Of a stretch of 64,000 nucleotides of DNA, positions 17,357 to 28,220 are shown one piece after another. Position 1 is the first letter of the stretch; each line of letters starts with the position of its first letter. The notes under the pieces are model-generated. The model was not told where the DNA came from, did no database searches, and worked only from the letters and a program-made list of their open reading frames with translations. Position numbers and translations under genes: made by a program. The DNA comes from Wenzhouxiangella sp. XN24 (GTDB lineage Bacteria > Pseudomonadota > Gammaproteobacteria > Steroidobacterales > XN24), in contig NZ_JAAMFG010000034.1 of NCBI RefSeq assembly GCF_011064545.1, forward strand, positions 639,067-703,066. Direction: 5' to 3'.

Positions 17357-18221
17357 CCCCTGTCTCCCCAAATTTCCGGTACAGCGTCTCGTCGGCGAGG
17401 ATCTCCTCGAGCACGTCCCCGAGAATGCCCGCCCAGCGGGTGATGCCCTCGGGATGATCGATGAGGTCCTGGCGGATCTCGATGGAAACATGGGGCAGGC
17501 CGCCGCCCTCCGCGTGGTGGTCCACCGTGTGGTCCGCGGGCGCCTTGCCTGAATAGGGTTCGTTGTCGCCGACCGCGATGCCGCGGGCCTGCAGCTTGTC
17601 GAGCAGCGGCACGGGGATGCGCGGGTCCTTGTCCCACAGGATGCCGATCTGCCACGGTCTGCGGACCCGCTTGAAGATCGGCGTGAAGCTGTGGACGGCG
17701 ACGAACGCCGGCACGATGTTGCGCCGCTCGAAGCTCTCGAGGCGGCGACGGATCGCCTGGTGATAAGGATAGAAGAATTGGCGGGCGCGTTCCGCCTTGT
17801 CGTCCCGGCTCAAGCCCTGGTTGCCGGGAATGAACTCGCCGTCGCTGACCGCCAGGATCGAGGTGGGATCGTCCAGGCCGCGGTTGCAATCCACGACGAG
17901 CCGCGAGTACCCCGCCAGCACGGCCGGCGCATCGAGCCGTTTCGAGAGCAGTTCCGCGACCGCGCCCGCGCCGATGTCGCAGGCGATGTGCCGACCCAGC
18001 GCCAGCTCGTCCAGGCCGAGATCGTCGAGCGCGGCCGGAATCCGCCGGCTCGCGTGATCGCAGACCACCAGCAGCCGCGCCCGGCCATGCGGGTTCAGGA
18101 CGCGAAACGGCCCCGGCTCTCCCGGTCCGATCAGTGCGCTTTGCCGTCCGGACGCCGCCGTCCCCGCCGATCCTGCGGCCTCGCCTTTGGCGCCGGGCAT
18201 GGTGCCCGAAATCCTTGTCAT
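17346..18221 (-). CDS. N-formylglutamate amidohydrolase family protein
   Basis: 291 residues from ATG 18221. A variable 30-residue N-terminus precedes the family core: LLVVCDHASRRIPAALDDLGL, HIACDIGAGAVAELLSKRL, LVVDCNRGLDDP, AFVAVHSFTPIFKR, and a final HVSIEIRQDLIDHPEGITRWAGIL. The domain hydrolyses N-formyl-glutamate or similar amides with zinc. Outside histidine degradation it often sits next to GCS2-family ligases, as here with ybdK, so the pair probably handles a gamma-glutamyl or N-acyl amino acid metabolite. Confidence 0.9.
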   Translation of the reverse strand: MTRISGTMPGAKGEAAGSAGTAASGRQSALIGPGEPGPFRVLNPHGRARLLVVCDHASRRIPAALDDLGLDELALGRHIACDIGAGAVAELLSKRLDAPAVLAGYSRLVVDCNRGLDDPTSILAVSDGEFIPGNQGLSRDDKAERARQFFYPYHQAIRRRLESFERRNIVPAFVAVHSFTPIFKRVRRPWQIGILWDKDPRIPVPLLDKLQARGIAVGDNEPYSGKAPADHTVDHHAEGGGLPHVSIEIRQDLIDHPEGITRWAGILGDVLEEILADETLYRKFGETGDDS

Positions 18222-18288
18222 CGCCGCAGTGTACCGCGCGGGGGGAGATGCCGAAACGGGCAATGACCGCAGCCGGCTCCGGGGATGT

Positions 18289-21200
18289 TCAGGCGAGGCG
18301 CAGCGCCGGTTGGCCGCCGCGGGCCTGGAAGCGCGGAAAGTCCGACACCGGCGCCGGGGCCGCGATGTGGAAGCCCTGCACGTACTCGACACCGATGCCG
18401 GCCAGCATCTCGAGCGCATCGCGCGACTCGACATGCTCCGCCACCATGCGGATGCCCATCGCCTTCCCGACACGATGAATGGCGTCGATCATGCACTGGT
18501 GCACGTGGTTGGTCGTGATGTTGCGCACGAAATTGCCGTCCACCTTGATGTAGTCCACCGGCAGGTTCTGCAGGTAGCTGAACGACGACAGGCCGTTGCC
18601 GAAATCGTCCAGCGAGAACTCACAGCCATGCGCTTTCAGCTGGTTCATGAAGTGGACCGCGCGGCCGAGATTCGAGATGGCCGCCGTCTCGGTGATCTCG
18701 AAACAGATGGTGCGCTCGGGCGGCTGGTGCTCCTCGATCGCCGCGAGGACGAACTCGAGGAACTTGTCGTCGTTGAGCGAGGTGCCGGAGAGGTTGATGG
18801 AGAGCGTGTAGCCTTCATCGTCCCCGCCGTCCTGCGGCTTGTAGGCCAGTTGCTCGAGCGCCTGGGTGATCACCCAGCGATCGACCATCGGCATGATGTT
18901 GTAGCGCTCGGCCGCCGGAATGAAGGCGTTCGGCGGCACCATGCGGTCGTGCTCGTCGCGCATGCGGATCAACAATTCGTAGTGGCCGCGCCGGTCCGGG
19001 TTGTCGCCGATGGCGACGATGGGCTGGAAATACAGCTCGAGGCGATCCTCGTCGATGGCGCGCGTGATGCGTGACACCCATTGCATCTCGGCGTGCCGTT
19101 CGGGCGCGGCGCCGTGCTGGTAGACATGCACCCGGTTGCGGCCCAGGTCCTTCGCCGAGTAGCAGGCGACGTCCGCTGCGGAGAGCAGGCTCTCGATGCT
19201 TTCGGATTCTTCCTGGATCGCCACCAATCCGATCGAGACGCCGATGTCGAAGGCGGCTTCCTTGGCGACGAAGCGATAATCGCGGATCGCGCTGCGCATT
19301 TCGTTGGCGATCTCGACGGCGCGCTCCAGGGAGCAGTTCTGCAGCAGCACGCCGAACTCGTCGCCGCCGAGTCGCGAGACGGTGTCGGTGCCGCGCACGA
19401 AGGTGCGGATGAGGGTCGTCACCTGGCGCAGCAACTGGTCTCCGGCCGTGTGGCCGCAGGTATCGTTGACGACCTTGAACTGGTCGAGATCGAGATACAG
19501 CAGCACGTGCGACGCGCCGGCGCGGGCGGTGGCGAGCGCCTCCTCGAGACGGATCTCGAACTCGCGACGATTGATCAGCCCGGTGAGGGAATCGTGTGCA
19601 GCATGGTGGGCCAGCTGGCGGCGCAGCTGCCGCTCCTTGCTGACGTCGTGCAGCACGAGCACCACGCCCGCCACTTCGCCGCCGGTGCCGCGAATCGGCG
19701 CGGCGGAATCCTGGATGGGGATCTCGCGCCCGTTGCGGGATATGAGGATCGAGTGCTGGCCCACCTCGGTGAGAGCCCCGTCGCGCAGGCAGACTTCCGC
19801 CGGGTTCTCCAGCGTGTGGCCGCGTGTTTCGTGGCGCAGCATGAAGACTTCGCGCACGGGGCGGCCGCGGGCCTCGGCGAGCGACCAGCCCGTCAGCGTC
19901 TCGGCCACCGGGTTGAGGTAATCGACGCGCCCCTCGTTGTCGGTGGTGATGACGCCGTCGGCGATCGAGTTGAGCGTGACCTGGGCGCGCTCGCGCTGCG
20001 CGTAGACTTCGAGCTCGGCGCGCTTGCGCTCGGTGATGTCCGACAGGGTGCCCTCGTGGCCGATCATCATTCCGGTCTCGTCGAGCAGGGTACGCGCGTT
20101 CTCCAGGACGACGATCTCGCTGCCGTCCTTGCGCCGGAGGCGCAGCTCGGCGTTGCGCAGGTTGCCCTCGCGGTACAGCGCCTCGAGCATCAGGTTGCGT
20201 TCGTCGGGATCGATGTAGAGTTCCGCCGTGCTGCTGAGCGCCATCAGTTCGCCGGCCGAGTCGTACCCGAGCATCTGCACGAGGCTCGGGTTGCAGGAGA
20301 TGAATCGCCCTTCCTTCGACACCTGGTAGACGCCGTCGAGCACTTTCTCGAACAGCCCGCGGTAGCGGCTCTCGCTGACCCTGAGCGCACGCTCGGCGCG
20401 CTTGCGGGCGATCGCGATGCCGGCCAGCTGGATGATCCGGCTGAACAGGTCGAGGTGTTGCGTCAGGGAGGTCTTCGCGCCCTTGATGTACACGGCGAAG
20501 GCGCCGAGCACGCGGCCGTCCGCGTCATGGATCGGGGCCGACCAGCAACCCGCGTAGCCGTGGCGCAGGGCCCGCTCGCGATGCGCCGCCCACATGGGCG
20601 CGGTGCCGATGTCGGCCGTGCACACGGTCTCTTCCTGCGGACCAGGGAACAGGCCGTGATTCTCGAAATCGCTGAAGCAGATGCGCTCGACTTCGGCGCG
20701 GAAGGACTCGGGCAGGTTGGGGCCGGCCCGCATCTTAAGTTCGTTGTGGCTCTCGTCGAGGACATACAGCGCCGGGTGCAGTTCCGGCACCATGCGGGTC
20801 AGCGCCTCGGCCGCCGCGGTCAGGATGTCGGTCAGCGGGGCGTTTGCCGCGATGCGCTCGAGGATCATGCGCTCGCCGTAGGCCCGCAGCTCGGCGTGCT
20901 TGCGCTCGCGGATGTCGAGCACGCTGGCGCGGATCATGTGGCGCCCGCCAAACTCGATGCGCGCGAGCCGGATCTCGCAGGGAATCGGTTGTCCTTCAGC
21001 GTTGCGGTGCACCCACTCGAACTGCTCCTGGCGCCCGGCCAGGACCGACTCGATGCGTTCTTTCGAAGCTTCGGGCGTGGGGCGGCCGTCGGGTTGCACG
21101 TCGGGGCTGAGGTCTTCGGGCCTGCTGGTGAGCAGGCGGGCGCGATTGACCTTGAAGAGCTCGAGGGCTTTTTCGTTACCGTCGGCGAAGTACCCGGTCT

Positions 21201-21852
21201 TGGGGTCGAGGACGACGATGGCCTCGGGTGCGCTGTCCACGAGCGAGCGGTAGCGTGCCTCGCTCTCGCGCAGTGCGCTTTCGGCTTCGAGCCGTTCGCT
21301 CATGTCGCGGATGGCGAGCACGAAAATCTTGCGCCCGCCGTTTTCCGTGGCGCTGGCGACGAGGAGATCGACCGGGAACTCCCGATGGTCGGCGCGCCGG
21401 CCGGTGCCGCTGGTGGGCGACAGGTCGAGCTGGGTGTTCTCGCGGACGCGGGCGAGCTCGGCGAGGTAGTCGGTGATGCGGCGGCCTGGCGGCATGACGA
21501 GGATCGTGCCGATGCTTTCGCCGACCAGGTCGCCGGCCTCGCGGCCGAACATGCGCTCGCCGGTGACGTTCATCGAGCGGATCCGGCCGTTGGCGTCCAC
21601 CGACAGGATGCTGTCCTTGATGTTGTCCAGCAGCACCCGCAGGCCGTCCTCGCCCTCGGTCGGCGCGCTTGGCGTGCTTGGCGCGTTATCTTGCCGCTCG
21701 TATTCCGCGAGGCGGCTCTCCAGGGACTTCAGCTCCTTCTCGTAGCTGCGGTACTGCCGATGCACCGACGCCACCAACGCCTCCAGCCGCGCCTTTTCGG
21801 GCGAAGCCAGGCTGAGCGCTGACTGGAGTTGCTTGCGCAGGATCGGATGCAT
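18289..21852 (-). CDS. Multi-sensor GGDEF-EAL protein (PAS-PAS-GAF-PAS-PAS-GGDEF-EAL)
   Basis: 1187 residues, no transmembrane segment, so a soluble c-di-GMP enzyme. It has a coiled N-terminus (1-60), two PAS domains (about 70-320), a GAF-like domain (about 335-480), two more PAS/PAC domains (about 490-740), GGDEF (about 750-910) and EAL (about 925-1180). GGDEF has an intact RLGGDEF site and an inhibitory RGTD five residues before it. EAL has YELLIRM instead of EAL (ELL variants can be active), LDDFGNG and DYIKVDGNFV. Both synthesis and breakdown appear possible. Element C1 begins 17 bases upstream of the start codon. Confidence 0.93.
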   Translation of the reverse strand: MHPILRKQLQSALSLASPEKARLEALVASVHRQYRSYEKELKSLESRLAEYERQDNAPSTPSAPTEGEDGLRVLLDNIKDSILSVDANGRIRSMNVTGERMFGREAGDLVGESIGTILVMPPGRRITDYLAELARVRENTQLDLSPTSGTGRRADHREFPVDLLVASATENGGRKIFVLAIRDMSERLEAESALRESEARYRSLVDSAPEAIVVLDPKTGYFADGNEKALELFKVNRARLLTSRPEDLSPDVQPDGRPTPEASKERIESVLAGRQEQFEWVHRNAEGQPIPCEIRLARIEFGGRHMIRASVLDIRERKHAELRAYGERMILERIAANAPLTDILTAAAEALTRMVPELHPALYVLDESHNELKMRAGPNLPESFRAEVERICFSDFENHGLFPGPQEETVCTADIGTAPMWAAHRERALRHGYAGCWSAPIHDADGRVLGAFAVYIKGAKTSLTQHLDLFSRIIQLAGIAIARKRAERALRVSESRYRGLFEKVLDGVYQVSKEGRFISCNPSLVQMLGYDSAGELMALSSTAELYIDPDERNLMLEALYREGNLRNAELRLRRKDGSEIVVLENARTLLDETGMMIGHEGTLSDITERKRAELEVYAQRERAQVTLNSIADGVITTDNEGRVDYLNPVAETLTGWSLAEARGRPVREVFMLRHETRGHTLENPAEVCLRDGALTEVGQHSILISRNGREIPIQDSAAPIRGTGGEVAGVVLVLHDVSKERQLRRQLAHHAAHDSLTGLINRREFEIRLEEALATARAGASHVLLYLDLDQFKVVNDTCGHTAGDQLLRQVTTLIRTFVRGTDTVSRLGGDEFGVLLQNCSLERAVEIANEMRSAIRDYRFVAKEAAFDIGVSIGLVAIQEESESIESLLSAADVACYSAKDLGRNRVHVYQHGAAPERHAEMQWVSRITRAIDEDRLELYFQPIVAIGDNPDRRGHYELLIRMRDEHDRMVPPNAFIPAAERYNIMPMVDRWVITQALEQLAYKPQDGGDDEGYTLSINLSGTSLNDDKFLEFVLAAIEEHQPPERTICFEITETAAISNLGRAVHFMNQLKAHGCEFSLDDFGNGLSSFSYLQNLPVDYIKVDGNFVRNITTNHVHQCMIDAIHRVGKAMGIRMVAEHVESRDALEMLAGIGVEYVQGFHIAAPAPVSDFPRFQARGGQPALRLA

Positions 21853-21868
21853 TGAGCCCCTTCGGGGC

Positions 21869-22090
21869 GGGTCGGACCGCCCTAAGTCTATGAGTTATAT
21901 AAAATAACCCATGTATTTCCCCACAAAAACAGCGCTTAGAAGCGGTTTTCCCAGCGCTTTTTCGCCATCTAACTGAGGTAAGTAATCGGCCGGAGGGGGC
22001 CGAGCTTGAGGCTTAGCGCGCGATAAACCGCGCGCAAAGTGCGCTCTAACTGCTTAAATCGGCTGAAATTTTGGGAATAGCCTTTGGGGA

Positions 22091-22115
<25 letters not shown>
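21869..22115. mobile_element. Non-autonomous RAYT-associated palindromic element (copy C, 247 bp)
   Basis: Left: terminus GGGTCGGACC (21869-21878), 55-base spacer, 41-bp core (21934-21974). Then 36 bases. Right: core (22011-22051), 54-base spacer, terminus GGTCCGACCC (22106-22115). The termini share GCGGGTCGGACCGC. The left end abuts the start of the GGDEF-EAL gene and the right end lies within the last codons of typA. The element occupies essentially the whole intergenic space. Confidence 0.85.
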
Positions 22116-23911
<1,796 letters not shown>

Positions 23912-23913
23912 GC

Positions 23914-24946
23914 GGGTCGGACCGTGGCAAGTGCCTGTTGCAAAAAAGAAAAGGGCCGAAAAACAGCCCTCGGGAGACCCTTAGGACGCGATTTACCCCC
24001 GTAAATTCGCTTTCTAAGGCAGCCGGGTATATTACGCTGAAAAGGTTACTTTTTCACCATTTCTATCAATCGTCCGCGCGGCCGGCCGGATGACGTCTCC
24101 CCGTCGCGCTGGAGTAATCGGGCGGCGCCTCGCGCAGGCAGGACACACCCCACGCCTCGTCAATGGCGCGTGACACGGCCCGCGGGCCGAGATCCCCCTT
24201 GACCGTGCGCAGGAATCGCTTGCTCCCGACAGCCACACTTTCGGTCCACTCGGGCTGGCGGACCGGCGCACTCTCCCCCAGCACACGTTCGGTCCAGGCC
24301 CTGGCGCGACGCCTGAGCGCCTCTGGCGACTGGCACCCGACCAGCGCGCACAGCGCCGCGGTGTCGATGATCCGGTAGCGTTGCGGCAGCCGTTGCAACT
24401 CGCAATAACCACTCTCCGGCCATTCGAACGGATGCGCCACCACCCCGGCGCGCACCATGTTCAGGTCGATGTAACTCATGCACCGGAGCAGGTGGCCGTC
24501 ACTCGCGACCGCGGTCGCGTGATACCGGTCCTGCCAGAAGGCGCCGCTCCGCTTGCGGCGGTCGTTGTGCTCTTGCCCGGTCCGCCCCGCCACGAGCCGC
24601 ATGGCCGCGGCGATTTCGCCGTTGCGCTGGTCGCGCACCAGCAGGTGGATGTGGTTGCAGGTCACGATGTAGTTCAGCACGCACAGTCCATAGCGACGCT
24701 GCGCCTCGAACAACCAGTAGAGCCAGCGCCGACGATCGATCCGCGCCTTCAGCAGGAATTCGCGCTGGTGGCAGCGCTGGGTGATATGCCAGACGTGGCC
24801 GGGGATGAATACGCGGTTGGCGCGCGGCATGGGTCTTGGTTCCTTACAACGCGATTTCAGGCGCTGTATTTGCATCCTAAGCGCCGATCGCGGTGCTTAT
24901 GAGGGTCTTTATCGTTAGATTGCATGGAGATAACGCGGTCCGACCC
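23914..24946. mobile_element. Putative autonomous RAYT element with flanking palindromic repeats (copy D-RAYT-E)
   Basis: Left: terminus GGGTCGGACC (23914-23923), 55-base spacer, core (23979-24019). Centre: the Y1 transposase gene (24066-24830). Right: core (24843-24883, CCTTAC instead of CCTTAG), 53-base spacer, terminus GGTCCGACCC (24937-24946). The same ends bound elements B and C, which lack a gene. The layout matches a master element with non-autonomous derivatives. No target duplication is obvious at its ends. Confidence 0.8.
24066..24830 (-). CDS. REP-associated tyrosine transposase (RAYT, Y1_Tnp/HUH family)
   Basis: 254 residues from ATG 24830; an extension to 24875 would be encoded by the repeat core and is unlikely. 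Family features: the N-terminal RVFIPGHVWHITQRC, the HUH motif at 60-62 (CNHIHLLV), and the probable catalytic tyrosine at about 120 in CMSYIDLNMVRAGVV, followed by HPFEWPESGY. RAYTs are single-strand nucleases that recognise folded palindromic repeats. Here the gene is flanked by inverted copies of the 41-bp palindrome that recurs across the window. Confidence 0.93.
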   Translation of the reverse strand: MPRANRVFIPGHVWHITQRCHQREFLLKARIDRRRWLYWLFEAQRRYGLCVLNYIVTCNHIHLLVRDQRNGEIAAAMRLVAGRTGQEHNDRRKRSGAFWQDRYHATAVASDGHLLRCMSYIDLNMVRAGVVAHPFEWPESGYCELQRLPQRYRIIDTAALCALVGCQSPEALRRRARAWTERVLGESAPVRQPEWTESVAVGSKRFLRTVKGDLGPRAVSRAIDEAWGVSCLREAPPDYSSATGRRHPAGRADD

Positions 24947-25069
24947 GAGGCAAGCCCCGAGGCAGACCCAAAACCGTGACGCACGTCTTGTCGACCAGCT
25001 TTACGACTACCGCGCCGCGCGCCATCGACACCTAAGATATTGTCATTATTTATAGATAGTTACGCGTTC

Positions 25070-25085
25070 TGGCATGATAACTGCA
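25070..25085 (+). promoter_or_regulatory. Sigma-54 promoter (-24/-12) of PEP-CTERM gene 1
   Basis: TGGCATGATAACTGCA matches the sigma-54 consensus TGGCACG-N4-TTGCA with the essential GG and GC dinucleotides 10 bases apart. It lies 37 bases upstream of the start codon at 25122. Confidence 0.7.
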
Positions 25086-25121
25086 TGCCTCACTCAATCA
25101 CTCATCATCGGATTGACGCGC

Positions 25122-25784
25122 ATGAAGAACCTCAATCGTATCGCCGCCGCTCTCGCGCTCAGCTTGTTCGGCTTTGCAGCCCATGCGGCGCCGATCATCA
25201 CCTTCAACAGCGCTGACGCCTCAGATGGCAGCGGCCTGACGACACCGGTCGCAGGCGCGACGGTCATCGATTTCAACGATGACAGCCTTCTCAACACAAG
25301 AGGTCCTGCAGGTTTCTTTGGTCAAGGCGGTGTCGTAAAAGGGTCGTCGAGCGGCGCATATGCGGCACCCGCCGGCAACACGACGCAGTACCTGTCCGTG
25401 GCCCTTGGCCAGCGCGCCGGTTCCCACACCATCACTTTCGATACCGGCGTCACGTACAACTACTTCGGCCTTTACTGGGGTTCGATCGACGACTACAACA
25501 CGCTGTCGTTCTTCAATGGTGCAACCGAAGTGCTCACGCTCACCGGAGCACAGGTCATCGCCAACCCGAACTTCTTCGGCAACCAGACGGCCGACCCGGC
25601 GAACCGCTACGTCAACATCTTCCTGGGCGCCACCAGCTACGACAAGATCGTGATCAGCACCACGCAGTTCGCCTTCGAGTCCGACAACCACGCGTTCGCG
25701 CAGGTGCCGGAGCCTGGCACATTGGCGCTGCTCGGCCTCGGCCTCATCGGCGCGGGCGCCCTGCGTCGTCGCCGGAGCCAGTAA
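25122..25784 (+). CDS. PEP-CTERM sorting-signal protein 1
   Basis: 220 residues from ATG 25122. It has a signal peptide (LNRIAAALALSLFGFAAHA-AP). The C-terminal sorting tag is VPEPGTLALLGLGLIGAGALRRRRSQ: the PEP motif, a hydrophobic helix and a basic tail. The central region (ITFDTGVTYNYFGLYWGSIDDYNTLSFFNGATEVLTLTG) is related to the second PEP-CTERM protein of this window. Such proteins are processed by an exosortase and released to the surface or matrix. It is followed by a strong terminator, so it is a single-gene unit. Confidence 0.92.
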   Translation: MKNLNRIAAALALSLFGFAAHAAPIITFNSADASDGSGLTTPVAGATVIDFNDDSLLNTRGPAGFFGQGGVVKGSSSGAYAAPAGNTTQYLSVALGQRAGSHTITFDTGVTYNYFGLYWGSIDDYNTLSFFNGATEVLTLTGAQVIANPNFFGNQTADPANRYVNIFLGATSYDKIVISTTQFAFESDNHAFAQVPEPGTLALLGLGLIGAGALRRRRSQ

Positions 25785-25841
25785 GACAACGAAGGGGAGG
25801 TGCGCCGACCCCGCTCCTTACAGCGACCGACGCAACATGAC

Positions 25842-25874
25842 AAAGGGCAGCCGCAAGGCTGCCCTTTTCTTTTC
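25842..25874 (+). terminator. Rho-independent terminator after PEP-CTERM gene 1
   Basis: aaagggcagcc / ggctgcccttt stem (25842-25852 and 25857-25867) with a GCAA loop, followed by a T-rich tail. Confidence 0.9.
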
Positions 25875-25975
25875 GTCAATCGATCCCCAGGGCGCCGGTA
25901 GCTTGACCGATTTGGCATTTCTCGCCGCCCGACGATTGCTATGATGCGAACCCGTCAACTCCCCGGAGAACACAG

Positions 25976-26962
25976 ATGGCGCAAGGGATTCTCGTCACCG
26001 GCGGTGCCGGCTACATCGGCAGCCACGTGGCGCGACAACTCGGCGAAGCCGGCGAGCGTGTCGTAACGCTCGACAACCTGTGTACCGGGTTTCGCGAAGC
26101 CGTGACGCATGGCGAACTGGTGATCGGCGATACCGGTGACCAGGCGCTCGTGAGCCGCGTCCTGGCCGAGCACGACATCGACACGATCATGCACTTCGCA
26201 GCGCATACCGTGGTCCCGGAATCGGTCACCGATCCGCTGAAGTACTACCGGAACAACACCTGCGCGACGCGGAATCTCCTGCAGTGCGCTGCCGAGGCCG
26301 GGGTGAAGCACATCGTGTTCTCGTCCACGGCCGCCGTGTACGGCCTGCCGCCGGGCGGCGTCGCGAGCGAAGACACGCCGACGGCGCCGATCAACGCTTA
26401 TGGCACGTCCAAGCTGATGAGCGAGTGGATGCTGCGGGATCTCGCGGCGGCGGGTGGCCCGTCATACGTCGCGCTGCGTTACTTCAATGTGGCCGGCAGC
26501 GATCCCGAAGGGCGCATCGGCCAATCCACGCCGAATGCCACGCTGCTGGTGAAGGTCGCGTGCGAAGTGGTGGTTGGGAAACGCGAAGCGCTCACCATTT
26601 TTGGCACCGACTACGACACGCCGGACGGCACTGGCGTGCGTGACTACATCCATGTCGAAGACCTGGCCACCGCGCATCTCGATGCGTTGCGCTGGTTGCG
26701 CGACGGCGGCGAACCAAAGGTGCTCAACTGCGGCTACGGGCACGGCTACAGTGTGCGTGAAGTTGCGCAGGCCTTCGAACGCGTCACTGGCGAGCCGCTG
26801 CCCGTGCGCGAGGCCGAGCGTCGCGCCGGCGATCCGCCGACGCTGGTTGCGAACGCGAGCCGCATCCGCGAGCTGTTTGGCTGGACGCCGAAGCACGACG
26901 ACCTGGACCAGATCGTCGCCTCCTCGCTGGCCTGGGAGCGGGCGCCGCGGTACAGCGCGTAG
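25976..26962 (+). CDS. galE: UDP-glucose 4-epimerase
   Basis: 328 residues. Extended SDR with the NAD motif GGAGYIGSHVARQL, DNLCTGF, HFAAHTVVPESV, the catalytic SSTAAVYG and YGTSKLMSE (Tyr-x3-Lys), RYFNVAGSDPEGRIG and GTGVRDYIHVEDLA. It interconverts UDP-glucose and UDP-galactose, supplying galactosyl donors for the polysaccharide locus further downstream. It is flanked by two PEP-CTERM genes with their own promoters. Confidence 0.95.
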   Translation: MAQGILVTGGAGYIGSHVARQLGEAGERVVTLDNLCTGFREAVTHGELVIGDTGDQALVSRVLAEHDIDTIMHFAAHTVVPESVTDPLKYYRNNTCATRNLLQCAAEAGVKHIVFSSTAAVYGLPPGGVASEDTPTAPINAYGTSKLMSEWMLRDLAAAGGPSYVALRYFNVAGSDPEGRIGQSTPNATLLVKVACEVVVGKREALTIFGTDYDTPDGTGVRDYIHVEDLATAHLDALRWLRDGGEPKVLNCGYGHGYSVREVAQAFERVTGEPLPVREAERRAGDPPTLVANASRIRELFGWTPKHDDLDQIVASSLAWERAPRYSA

Positions 26963-27056
26963 ACCACCCGGCTTTTTGTCGAAATTCCTTACAATTTCTG
27001 ATTCTCGAACGCTGTCGCGCCGCAATAACGGCATTTATTTCAGTCGGTTGAGACTA

Positions 27057-27072
27057 TGGTACGAAACTTGTA
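27057..27072 (+). promoter_or_regulatory. Sigma-54 promoter (-24/-12) of PEP-CTERM gene 2
   Basis: TGGTACGAAACTTGTA: GG at -24 and TTG(T/C) at -12 with correct spacing, 82 bases upstream of the ATG at 27154. Confidence 0.6.
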
Positions 27073-27153
27073 TGTCTCTCCACGAACGGGATTCACATCC
27101 CGGATGACGGTTTAGAACGAAACTGCGCGGATCAGGCGCGAGGGAATGAAAAA

Positions 27154-27810
27154 ATGAACTTGACTCAGAGATACAAGACTTTCGGCGCGGCAGCGAGCCT
27201 TTTGGCATTGTCTGCGTTGGGGACCGGCGTTGCGTCCGCTGGGCCGATTTTCGTTGACGACACTTCCAGCGGAATCACAGGCGAATACCTTGGCGAGGAC
27301 TGCATTGCCGCAACCTGCGTACAACTCGGCGACCGCTACACCGTAAGCGGTGGCGCTGTTATTGCTCCCGCTGAATTCGAGCCCGGCGACTACAAGACTC
27401 CCGGGTGGGACTCGTCCGACCCGGACAAGACGTTGTCATATAACGTGACCAGCAGTAAAAATGTGCCTCCGGGCGCAATCAGTAAGATCGTCATCTCCGA
27501 CCTGGACGGCGCGTTCGATTTCTACTGGGGATCGGTGGACTCGTACAACGTGGTGACGTTCTTCTCCGGCGGTAGCAACGTCCTGGCCATCACTGGCACG
27601 ACGCTGAGTTCTATTGGTGGGGGCACCGCGAACAATTTCGGTTTCGATGCCTACGTCAGTTTCGTCGGCAAGTTTGATAAAGTTGAACTCTCAAGCGCCA
27701 ACGGCGTCGCCTTCGAGGTGGCAACTGCTGTACCGGAGCCTGGCACACTGGCTCTGTTGGGACTTGGCCTGATCGGCGTTGGCTTCGCGCGTAGACGCGC
27801 TGCTGCCTGA
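27154..27810 (+). CDS. PEP-CTERM sorting-signal protein 2
   Basis: 218 residues. Signal peptide (KTFGAAASLLALSALGTGVASA-GP). C-terminal tag VPEPGTLALLGLGLIGVGFARRRAAA. The middle part (FDFYWGSVDSYNVVTFFSGGSNVLAITG) parallels FGLYWGSIDDYNTLSFFNGATEVLTLTG in protein 1, so the two are paralogues built on the same beta-sandwich. It would be displayed or released after exosortase cleavage. Single-gene unit with sigma-54-type promoter and terminator. Confidence 0.92.
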   Translation: MNLTQRYKTFGAAASLLALSALGTGVASAGPIFVDDTSSGITGEYLGEDCIAATCVQLGDRYTVSGGAVIAPAEFEPGDYKTPGWDSSDPDKTLSYNVTSSKNVPPGAISKIVISDLDGAFDFYWGSVDSYNVVTFFSGGSNVLAITGTTLSSIGGGTANNFGFDAYVSFVGKFDKVELSSANGVAFEVATAVPEPGTLALLGLGLIGVGFARRRAAA

Positions 27811-27854
27811 ACTGATTCGGAAGGACGGGTTTCCGTCGATCCGTAGACCGACGC

Positions 27855-27895
27855 AAAAGCCCCCTGCAACGAAGTTGCAGGGGGCTTTTCTTTTT
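27855..27895 (+). terminator. Rho-independent terminator after PEP-CTERM gene 2
   Basis: A perfect 16-bp stem (27855-27870 with 27874-27889, aaaagccccctgcaac and its complement), 3-base loop, then a T-rich tail. Confidence 0.93.
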
Positions 27896-28004
27896 CGAGC
27901 CACACCTTTGCAAGAATGATGGCGTCGCTCGCGTCGGCTATACCAAGGCATTTCACCGCAATGCCCCCCCGGAGTGCGATTCAGGCTTTAAGCGAGTTGA
28001 CCGG

Positions 28005-28109
28005 CCTTAGAAGCCGTTTTTACCCAAGAGAAATCCATTCTAAGCCTTCTAAAAAGGGCGTATTTTGCCCTTTCTCTATTTATTTCATACACTTACTACG
28101 GTCCGACCC
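28005..28109 (+). repeat. Solo RAYT-associated repeat (copy F)
   Basis: A 41-bp core (28005-28045, CCTTAG to CTAAGC), exactly 54 bases of spacer, then GGTCCGACCC (28100-28109). There is no opposing copy. It ends 17 bases upstream of a CRP-type palindrome and about 110 bases upstream of the first riboswitch. Confidence 0.8.
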
Positions 28110-28126
28110 CAACCAGCCAACCAGAG

Positions 28127-28142
28127 TGTGACCCCCGTCACA
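28127..28142. promoter_or_regulatory. CRP/FNR-family binding site (consensus)
   Basis: TGTGACCCCCGTCACA is a perfect TGTGA-N6-TCACA palindrome; flanking bases extend it to AGTGTGAC-N4-GTCACACT (28125-28144). It sits about 80 bases upstream of the first c-di-GMP riboswitch. Confidence 0.6.
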
Positions 28143-28220
28143 CTTCCCATCTCTCCCCCCAAACCCGCGCCAAATACCTATTGCACCCCACCCCGACCGG
28201 GCGTAGAACTACCCCCACTG

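Noticed and set aside
19081..21822. 913-codon plus-strand frame opposite the GGDEF-EAL gene
   Set aside because: The opposite strand encodes intact PAS, GGDEF and EAL motifs; this frame has no recognisable domain and is typical GC-driven antisense.
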